Of a stretch of 7,906 nt of DNA, positions 1-5,254 are shown piece by piece; the stretch's first letter is position 1, and every line of letters begins with the position of its first letter. Position numbers and translations under genes: made by a program. The notes under the pieces are model-generated. The model had not been told where the DNA came from. It worked only from the letters and a program-made list of their open reading frames with translations, and searched no databases. The stretch is taken from positions 1 through 7,906 of the forward strand of contig NZLV01000067.1 of NCBI GenBank assembly GCA_002694345.1, in the 5' to 3' direction. This stretch comes from Maricaulis sp. Lineage in GTDB: Bacteria; Pseudomonadota; Alphaproteobacteria; Caulobacterales; Maricaulaceae.

Positions 1-34
1 CAGCGACCAGCCAGAAGACCCGGATCAGGCTCAT
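1..34 (-). CDS. Start of a divergent gene, N-terminal 11 codons only, function unknown
   Basis: Read on the minus strand, an ATG at 34-32 opens MSLIRVFWLVA and runs off the left edge of the window. On that strand AGAGGGG sits five or so bases before the ATG, which is a good Shine-Dalgarno match at normal distance. The hydrophobic residues after one arginine would suit the start of a signal peptide or a first membrane segment, but eleven residues cannot identify a family. The gene would be transcribed away from the branched-chain operon, sharing the roughly 200-base intergenic region. It could be a chance ATG; the ribosome site and codon choice (CTG, ATC, GTC) are the support. Confidence 0.5.
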   Translation of the reverse strand, partial: MSLIRVFWLVA

Positions 35-235
35 CTGCCCCTCTTTGCCGTGACAGGTTCGACCCCGCAAAAAACGGGCTCTGGAATAAGCATGCTCAAA
101 GCGCTCCCTTGAGGTGGAATTTTGCCCCGAAATTCACTTAATGCACCCCCGCTGCAGTAATTTTCCAAAACGGGGGTTGCAATCTTTACCATCTCCAGTC
201 ACGTTGCAGCGCAATAGGAACACGGACACACCGTC
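35..235. other. Intergenic control region between divergent genes
   Basis: No convincing gene lies here. It should hold the promoters of both the minus-strand gene ending at 34 and the leader of the branched-chain operon. Visible structure includes a small hairpin CCCG (64-67) / CGGG (75-78) with an A-rich loop, the 8-base palindrome AGCATGCT (89-96), and a direct repeat of GTTGCA at 176-181 and 203-208. None of these matches an operator that I can name. The stretch is more AT-rich and less codon-like than the genes on its right. Confidence 0.5.
133..161 (+). promoter_or_regulatory. Candidate sigma70-type promoter for the operon
   Basis: TTCACT (133-138) and AGTAAT (156-161) each match four of six consensus bases of the -35 and -10 boxes and are separated by exactly 17 bases. 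Transcription would start near 168, giving an untranslated stretch of about 67 bases before the leader peptide ATG at 236. Other TTG-containing hexamers (109-114, 177-182) lack a fitting -10 box. Alphaproteobacterial promoters are often weakly conserved, so this is the best visible candidate only. Confidence 0.3.
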
Positions 236-367
236 ATGCCGACCAACGCGATCACCCTGCTGGCCACGCCGGCCGCCGCCCCGAAGGGCGTGCGGGTGCT
301 CGAGCTCGGCCTCCTTCTTCTCGTACTCGTACTTCTTATTACCAGCTCCATAACGGGAGTGGCGTAA
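236..367 (+). CDS. Branched-chain attenuator leader peptide (43 aa), IlvL-like
   Basis: This short ORF has ten branched-chain codons in a row at 311-340, encoding LLLLVLVLLI, followed by another Ile (350) and Val (359) and a TAA at 365. That is the signature of a control peptide whose translation senses charged Leu, Val and Ile tRNAs. The run uses CTC, CTT, GTA and ATT, with no CTG, whereas the downstream genes use CTG for nearly all leucines. A strong terminator begins 44 bases after the stop codon, and ilvD follows. The ATG has only a weak GGA (224-226) as ribosome site. An in-frame GTG at 296 has GAAGGG (283-288) seven bases upstream and would give a 23-residue peptide, closer to the usual leader length. 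The peptide also resembles a membrane helix, so a small membrane protein is the alternative, but codon choice and RNA context favour a leader. Sequence similarity to E. coli IlvL is in composition only. Confidence 0.8.
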   Translation: MPTNAITLLATPAAAPKGVRVLELGLLLLVLVLLITSSITGVA

Positions 368-421
368 GCGCCTGCCAAAAAGGACCGAACGTCCAGGCAG
401 ACACGAAAAAGCCCCGCTCCC
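355..421 (+). promoter_or_regulatory. Predicted antiterminator of the ilv attenuator
   Basis: GGGAGTGG (355-362), inside the last codons of the leader ORF, can pair with CCGCTCCC (414-421) through eight pairs including one G-U. The right partner overlaps the 5' arm of the terminator (412-420), so the two structures exclude each other. Between the partners a hairpin forms from CTGCC (372-376) with GGCAG (396-400) and GGAC (382-385) with GTCC (391-394), which brings them close together. A ribosome stalled at the Leu/Val/Ile run (311-340) would leave 355-362 free and permit readthrough. A ribosome reaching the stop at 365 would cover 355-362 and let the terminator form. Pairings were found by eye; energies were not computed. 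Confidence 0.65.
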
Positions 422-446
422 TGACAGGAGCGGGGTTTTTCGTTTT
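404..446 (+). terminator. Rho-independent terminator (attenuator) upstream of ilvD
   Basis: CCCCGCTCC (412-420) and GGAGCGGGG (427-435) form a perfect nine-pair GC-rich stem around a six-base CTGACA loop. It is followed by TTTTT (436-440), CG and TTTT (443-446). The five A residues at 406-410 can pair with the T-run if G411 is bulged, and CG at 404-405 extends this with CG at 441-442. It lies between the leader peptide and ilvD in the same orientation, with no gene end that would need it except the leader, so it acts as a conditional terminator rather than a gene-end terminator. Confidence 0.9.
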
Positions 447-464
447 GCCTCCACGGAAATCTTG

Positions 465-2198
465 ATGACCGACACACCGAAGAAAATCTCTGACGCCATT
501 ACCCAGGGTCCGGCTCGCGCCGCGGCCCGGGCCATGTTGCGTGCAACCGGCATGGAAGACGCAGACTTCGACAAGCCGATGATCGGCGTGATCAACACCT
601 GGACGACGGTGACGCCGTGCAACATGCACCTGGCGGATCTGGCGCATCCGGTGCGCGACGCCGTGCGGGAGGCCGGAGGCCACCCGGTCGACTTCAACAC
701 GGTGGTCGTGTCTGACGGCATCTCGATGGGGTCGGAAGGCATGCGCGCCTCGCTGATCTCCCGCGAAGTGATCGCCGACTCGATCGAGCTGGCCACGCGT
801 GGCCATTGCCTGGATGGCGTCGTCATCCTGGTCGGCTGTGACAAGACCATTCCGGCCGCCGCCATGGCGCTGGCCCGCATGGATGTGCCGGGCTGCATCC
901 TGTATGGCGGCACGATCATGCCGGGCCGCCTGGGCGACAAGGACTTGTCCATCCAGGACGTGTTCGAGGCGGTCGGGGCCCATGCGGCCGGCACGCTGGA
1001 CGATCAGGGCCTGAAGGATGTCGAGAAGGCCGCCTGCCCCGGCGCCGGCGCTTGTGGCGGCCAGTTCACGGCCAACACGATGGCCACCATCCTGTCCGTG
1101 ATGGGCTTTTCGCCGATGGGCGTCAACGACATCCCGGCCCCGCACCCGGACAAGCCGGCGGCAGCGGCCCGCTGCGGCACGCTGGCCGTGGAACTGGCCA
1201 AGGCGGGCATCCGTCCGCGCCAGTATGTGAGCCAGGCCTCGCTGCGCAATGCGGCGATCGCGGCCTCGGCCTCGGGCGGTTCGACAAATGCCATCCTGCA
1301 CCTGGCTGCCATCGCAGCCGAGGCGGGCGAGCCCTTCTCCATCGACATTTTCGACGAGGTTTCGGCAACGGCTCCGGTGATCACCGACCTGAAGCCGGGC
1401 GGCCGTTTCCTGGCCCACCACATGTTCCTGGCCGGCGGCACACGCCTGTTCACCCAGCGCCTGGCCGCGGCCGGCCTGCTGACCGACACGCCGACCGTCA
1501 CCGGCCGCTCCCTGTTCGAGGAAGCCGCGGACGCGGTCGAATCCAAGAACCAGCGTGTCATCTATTCCGTCGACAACCCGGTGAAGCCGGATGGCGGCTT
1601 CCGCATCCTGTACGGCGATCTGGCCCCGGAAGGCGCGGCGCTGAAACTGTCCGGCCATTCGCGCACGGCGTTCTCCGGCCCGGCCCGCGTCTTCGAAAGC
1701 GAAGAGGCGGCCTTTGCCGAGATCGAGGCCAACAAGATCAAGGCCGGCGATGTCGTCATCATCCGCAATGAGGGCCCCAAGGGCGGCCCCGGCATGCGCG
1801 AAATGCTGGGCGTCACCGCCGCCCTGGTCGGCCAGGGCCTGTCCGAGGATGTCGCCCTGATCACCGATGGCCGTTTTTCCGGCGCCTCCAAGGGTTTCGT
1901 GATCGGCCATGTCAGCCCGGAAGCGGCTGCCGGCGGTCCGATCGGCCTGATCGAGGAAGGCGACATGATCCGCATCGACGTGGCGGCCCGCCGCATTGAT
2001 GTCGAGGCCGACCTGTCCGCACGCCGCGCCAACTGGGTCCGCCCGGAACCGAAATCCGTCGGCGGCGTGTTCGCCAAATATGCCGCCCTGGTCTCTTCGG
2101 CCTCGCGCGGTGCCGTCACCATTCCGACCGAGGCTCCGGCCCCGGCCGCCCCGTCTTCATCCGATACACAAGCATCCAAGCAGGAGATCAACGCATGA
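465..2198 (+). CDS. ilvD: Dihydroxy-acid dehydratase (577 aa)
   Basis: Dehydrates 2,3-dihydroxyisovalerate and 2,3-dihydroxy-3-methylvalerate to the 2-keto acids that become valine, leucine and isoleucine; cytoplasmic. The protein is full length for the shorter, [2Fe-2S] branch of the IlvD/Edd family. Three expected cluster cysteines are present: C52 in TPCNMH, C125 in VGCDK (with the magnesium ligands D126 and K127, the latter the lysine that is carbamylated in the family) and C197 in GAGACGGQ. The conserved SDGISMG segment is at 83-89 and DGRFSGAS, holding the active-site serine region, at 468-475. A low-complexity Ala/Pro/Ser tail follows from about 556. I choose ATG 465, seven bases after GGA (455-457), over the TTG directly before it. 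It is the first structural gene after the attenuator, and its TGA overlaps the ilvC ATG. Identification is very secure. Confidence 0.97.
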   Translation: MTDTPKKISDAITQGPARAAARAMLRATGMEDADFDKPMIGVINTWTTVTPCNMHLADLAHPVRDAVREAGGHPVDFNTVVVSDGISMGSEGMRASLISREVIADSIELATRGHCLDGVVILVGCDKTIPAAAMALARMDVPGCILYGGTIMPGRLGDKDLSIQDVFEAVGAHAAGTLDDQGLKDVEKAACPGAGACGGQFTANTMATILSVMGFSPMGVNDIPAPHPDKPAAAARCGTLAVELAKAGIRPRQYVSQASLRNAAIAASASGGSTNAILHLAAIAAEAGEPFSIDIFDEVSATAPVITDLKPGGRFLAHHMFLAGGTRLFTQRLAAAGLLTDTPTVTGRSLFEEAADAVESKNQRVIYSVDNPVKPDGGFRILYGDLAPEGAALKLSGHSRTAFSGPARVFESEEAAFAEIEANKIKAGDVVIIRNEGPKGGPGMREMLGVTAALVGQGLSEDVALITDGRFSGASKGFVIGHVSPEAAAGGPIGLIEEGDMIRIDVAARRIDVEADLSARRANWVRPEPKSVGGVFAKYAALVSSASRGAVTIPTEAPAPAAPSSSDTQASKQEINA

Positions 2199-3220
2199 CC
2201 GCGTCTGCATCCACCCCGGCCCCCAAGCGCGCTGCCTTTGAGGTCGACACCACCGCTTTCAAGTCCAAACCGATTGCGGTGATCGGCTACGGCAGCCAGG
2301 GCCGCGCCCACGCCATGAATCTGAAGGATAGCGGCTGCGACGTGATCGTCGGCGTGCGTCCGGGCGGAGCCGGTGAAAAGAAAGCCCAGGCCGACGGCCT
2401 GAAAACGGCGACCCCGGAAGAGGCCACCAAGGCGGCCCATCTGATCGCCATCCTGACGCCGGACATGTCCCATGAGGAAGTCTATCGCGAGATGGTCGCG
2501 CCGAACCTGGATGCCGGCGACACCGTCCTGTTCGCCCACGGCTTCTCGGTGCATTTCGGCCGCGTGAATCCGGCCGACAATATCAATGTCATCCTGGTCG
2601 CCCCGAAAGGTCCGGGTGATCTGGTCCGCCGCGAATACGAAATCGGCCGCGGCGTGCCGTGCCTGTTCGCCATCCACCAGGATGCCAGCGGCACGGCCCG
2701 CGAAATGGCGCTGAGCTATACCGCCTGCATCGGCGGCGCGACGGCCGGCGTGATCGAGACCAATTTTGCCGAGGAAACCGAGACCGATTTGTTCGGCGAG
2801 CAGGCCGTGCTGTGCGGCGGTGCCACCGAGCTGGTCCAGGCCGGTTTCGAGACGCTGGTGGAAGCCGGCTACCAGCCGGAAGTCGCCTATTTCGAATGCC
2901 TGCACGAGCTCAAGCTGATCGTCGACCTGCTCTATGAGGGCGGCATGGCGAAGATGCACGAGTTCATCTCGGAAACCGCCATCTATGGCGATCTGCGCTC
3001 CGGTCCGCGCGTCATCAATGACGAGACCAAGGCCCGCATGCGCGAAGTCCTGAAGGACATCCAGGACGGCACGTTTGCCCGCGACTGGATCACCGAGAAC
3101 CAGGCCGGCAAGCCGCAATACCAGGCCCTGCTGCGCAAGGATCTGGAACATCCGATCGAAAAAACCGGTGCCGCCCTGCGCGCCGACATGCCGTGGCTGC
3201 AGCCCGGCGCCAACCAGTAA
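2195..3220 (+). CDS. ilvC: Ketol-acid reductoisomerase, class I (341 aa)
   Basis: Converts acetolactate and acetohydroxybutyrate to dihydroxy acids by magnesium-dependent alkyl migration and NAD(P)H reduction. The N-terminal Rossmann motif GYGSQG is at 31-36. The catalytic set H115, K138, D198, E202, E234, E238 and S259 matches the known class I residues with a constant offset of eight; the short length excludes the E. coli-like class II. The start is set by AGGAGA (2182-2187), seven bases before ATG, and the ATG shares ATGA with the ilvD stop, suggesting translational coupling. Two oddities: the cofactor loop reads RPGGAGEKK (55-63), with glycines where NADP-dependent relatives carry Ser/Thr that hold the 2'-phosphate, and the serine motif is SETAIYGD (259-266) rather than the common SNTAEYGD. 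The first 20 residues also lack the usual YYD-type start. Function is secure, cofactor preference open. Confidence 0.96.
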   Translation: MTASASTPAPKRAAFEVDTTAFKSKPIAVIGYGSQGRAHAMNLKDSGCDVIVGVRPGGAGEKKAQADGLKTATPEEATKAAHLIAILTPDMSHEEVYREMVAPNLDAGDTVLFAHGFSVHFGRVNPADNINVILVAPKGPGDLVRREYEIGRGVPCLFAIHQDASGTAREMALSYTACIGGATAGVIETNFAEETETDLFGEQAVLCGGATELVQAGFETLVEAGYQPEVAYFECLHELKLIVDLLYEGGMAKMHEFISETAIYGDLRSGPRVINDETKARMREVLKDIQDGTFARDWITENQAGKPQYQALLRKDLEHPIEKTGAALRADMPWLQPGANQ

Positions 3221-3235
3221 AGACCCGAGCGTATC

Positions 3236-4948
3236 ATGACCGCCCTGCCCGTCACCGATCCCCATACCGACGCCCCGTCGGCCGCCGCCCAGCCCAAGAA
3301 GACCGGGGCGCACGCGGTAGTCCGCACCCTGGAAGCCCTGGGTGTGGAGCGGGTATTCGGCTATCCGGGCGGGGCCATCATGCCCGTCTATGACGCGCTG
3401 ACCGGCTCTTCGCTGAAACACATCCTGGTGCGCCATGAGCAGGCGGCGGCCTTTGCTGCCGATGCCCAGGCCCGCCTGACCGGCAAGGCCGGTGTCTGCA
3501 TGGCCACGTCGGGTCCCGGCGCGACCAATCTGCTGACCGGCATCGCCAATGCCTACATGGACAGTGTCCCGATGATCATCCTGACGGGCCAGGTTCCGTC
3601 GGGCCTGATGGGCACGGACGCCTTCCAGGAAGTGGACGTGTTCGGCATGTCCATGCCTGTCGTGAAACACTCGATCATCATCCGCGATGCCGAGCGCATC
3701 CCGGAACTGATCGCCGAAGCCTTCGACATTGCCGAATCCGGCCGGCCGGGTCCGGTCCTGATCGACATGCCGAAGGATATCCTCCAAGCCGAGGTGTACC
3801 CCACCTTACCCCCAGTACCTCGGCCCACAGCAGGGCCGTCCCGCGCCGATCAGTCTGATATCGACGCGGCGACAGCCCTGCTGTCCCAATCCAAGCGTCC
3901 GGTCCTGTATATCGGCGGCGGCGTGGCCCTGGGCCAGGCGGTCGATGCCGTGCGCGCCTTCATGGACCGCACCGGCATTCCGTCCGTGGCCACGCTGAAA
4001 GGCCTGGGCTGTCCGCATCCGGACGCGCCGGACTATCTGGGCATGCTGGGCATGCATGGCGGCCGCGCCGCCAATGTTGCCGTGGATGAATGCGATCTGC
4101 TGGTGTGCTGTGGCGCGCGTTTCGACGACCGCGCCACCGGCCGGCTGGACAGTTTCGCCAAGGGCGCCCGCATCATCCACATGGATCTGGACAGCGCCGA
4201 GATCGGCAAGCTGCGCAATGCCGATGTCGCCATCGCTGGGGACATTGCCGACGCGCTGAACCGCATGGATCCGGGCTATCTGGACATTCCCGAATGGCGC
4301 GCGGAATGCCGCGACCGCAAGGCGCGTCACGAATTCCGCTATGACGCGCCGGGCAATGGCGTTTACGCACCGGCCATGCTGAAGCAATTGTCCGAAGCCG
4401 CCGGCGATGATTTCGTCGCCGCCTGCGATGTCGGCCAGCACCAGATGTGGGTGGCGCAGCATTGCCGCTTCGCCCGCCCGGAAGCCCATTTGACCTCTGC
4501 CGGCCTGGGCGCGATGGGCTATGGCCTGCCCGCCGGGATCGGCGCCGCAATGGAGCGTCCCGACAGCAAGGTCGTCACCATCACGGGCGATGGCTCGATC
4601 ATGATGAATATCCAGGAGCTGGCGACGGCTCGCCGCTATGGCGTGCCGATCCGCATCCTGCTGCTGGACAATGCCTCGCTGGGCCTGGTGCGCCAGTGGC
4701 AGGAATATTTCTTCGACCAGAATTTCTCGGAGATTGATCTGTACGACAATCCCGACTTCGCCGAAGTGGCGCACGCTTTCGGTATCGAGGCCTTCACGGT
4801 TCACAGCCGTGAGGAAGTGCCCGGTGCCATCGAGCGCCTGCTCAATTCCCGCGGCCCGATCCTGGCCCATGTGCTGATCGATCCGCGCGAGAATGTCTGG
4901 CCGCTGGTGCCGCCAGGCGCATCCAATGCCGACATGATGGAGGACTGA
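3236..4948 (+). CDS. ilvG: Acetolactate synthase large subunit, AHAS II (IlvG)-like (570 aa)
   Basis: ThDP-dependent catalytic subunit that condenses pyruvate with pyruvate or 2-ketobutyrate, the first common step of Val/Leu/Ile synthesis. The N-terminal pyrimidine-binding domain spans about 24-185, with FGYPGGAIMPVYDAL (41-55) and the catalytic E68 in RHEQ. A central FAD-type domain spans about 205-345. The C-terminal diphosphate domain (about 390-545) has GDGS at 451-454 and DN at 478-479. The following SLGLVRQWQ carries W488, equivalent to the tryptophan that favours 2-ketobutyrate. DN in place of the common NN, together with the DNPDF segment at 504-508, resembles E. coli IlvG more than IlvB or IlvI. 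About 20 extra N-terminal residues precede the conserved start. It follows ilvC by 15 bases with only a weak ribosome site, so it may depend on coupling. Many annotations would call it ilvB. A rare-codon cluster lies in the linker (see findings). Confidence 0.95.
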   Translation: MTALPVTDPHTDAPSAAAQPKKTGAHAVVRTLEALGVERVFGYPGGAIMPVYDALTGSSLKHILVRHEQAAAFAADAQARLTGKAGVCMATSGPGATNLLTGIANAYMDSVPMIILTGQVPSGLMGTDAFQEVDVFGMSMPVVKHSIIIRDAERIPELIAEAFDIAESGRPGPVLIDMPKDILQAEVYPTLPPVPRPTAGPSRADQSDIDAATALLSQSKRPVLYIGGGVALGQAVDAVRAFMDRTGIPSVATLKGLGCPHPDAPDYLGMLGMHGGRAANVAVDECDLLVCCGARFDDRATGRLDSFAKGARIIHMDLDSAEIGKLRNADVAIAGDIADALNRMDPGYLDIPEWRAECRDRKARHEFRYDAPGNGVYAPAMLKQLSEAAGDDFVAACDVGQHQMWVAQHCRFARPEAHLTSAGLGAMGYGLPAGIGAAMERPDSKVVTITGDGSIMMNIQELATARRYGVPIRILLLDNASLGLVRQWQEYFFDQNFSEIDLYDNPDFAEVAHAFGIEAFTVHSREEVPGAIERLLNSRGPILAHVLIDPRENVWPLVPPGASNADMMED

Positions 4949-4951
4949 GAC

Positions 4952-5254
4952 ATGTTCGACACCCTTTGCGTTGAACTCGCCGAAACCGAAGGCGCCCTGA
5001 TGCGTCTCATCGGCCTTGTCGAACGTCGCGGTTTCACCATCGCCACGTTCGAGAAAAGCGAAGCCCGGGACGGTTTTGCCACGATCACCATGCGCCTGAG
5101 TGCGCGGGATGGCGTGCGCAATCCGGATATCCTGTCGCGCCAGATCGGCCGGCTGTTCGATGTCCGCGCCGTCTTCACGCCCCAGATTGCCGCGGCCGCC
5201 CAGGCTGCGCATGCCCCCCATCAATGGAGTCCGGCATGTCCGCCCCGAAACTGA
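4952..5254 (+). CDS. ilvM: Acetolactate synthase small subunit, IlvM-like ACT protein (100 aa)
   Basis: Regulatory and activating partner of the large subunit encoded just upstream. It is a single short ACT-like domain (about 1-75). Features include MRLIGLVERRGFTI (17-30), matching the RVLRVVRHRGFHV region of E. coli IlvM, an ITMRLSARDG strand near 45-54, and the IGRLFDVRAV helix-strand end. It lacks the second domain of IlvN/IlvH-type subunits (about 160 aa). An Ala/Pro-rich tail of some 20 residues follows. GGAGGA (4939-4944) lies seven bases before the ATG, inside the end of ilvG, and only three bases separate the two genes, as expected for subunits made together. Its 3' end overlaps leuA. 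The small domain agrees with an AHAS II-type complex, in which valine does not inhibit in E. coli; whether that holds here is inference. Confidence 0.88.
   Translation: MFDTLCVELAETEGALMRLIGLVERRGFTIATFEKSEARDGFATITMRLSARDGVRNPDILSRQIGRLFDVRAVFTPQIAAAAQAAHAPHQWSPACPPRN

Noticed and set aside
177..182. TTGCAA as a -35 box
   Set aside because: No reasonable -10 sequence is found 15-19 bases downstream.
114..353. Plus-strand 79-codon open frame overlapping the leader region
   Set aside because: Its frame crosses the candidate promoter and is Pro/Arg/Ser-rich; the other frame at 236-367 carries the Leu/Val/Ile run that fits the terminator behind it.
236..367. Small single-pass membrane protein instead of a leader peptide
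   Set aside because: The hydrophobic stretch would suit a membrane helix, but rare branched-chain codons, the complementary antiterminator and the terminator before ilvD are better explained by attenuation. It is not fully excluded.
168..464. T-box or metabolite riboswitch upstream of ilvD
   Set aside because: No T-box consensus or multi-helix aptamer is visible, and the coding leader with alternative hairpins already accounts for the region.
462..464. TTG start for ilvD
   Set aside because: It directly precedes ATG 465, which is the better initiator and lies seven bases from GGA at 455-457.
339..1910. Long minus-strand open frame across the attenuator and ilvD
   Set aside because: It lies opposite a clear ilvD gene, has Gly/Ala/Arg/His-rich low-information sequence, and arises because GC-rich codons rarely form stops in the opposite frame.
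1562..3787. Very long minus-strand open frame opposite ilvD, ilvC and ilvG
   Set aside because: It spans three recognised genes, has no ribosome site or family motif, and its composition is a mirror of the sense codons.
3806..5224. Minus-strand open frame opposite ilvG and ilvM
   Set aside because: Shadow of the sense genes, rich in His, Arg, Gly and Ala with no recognisable domain.
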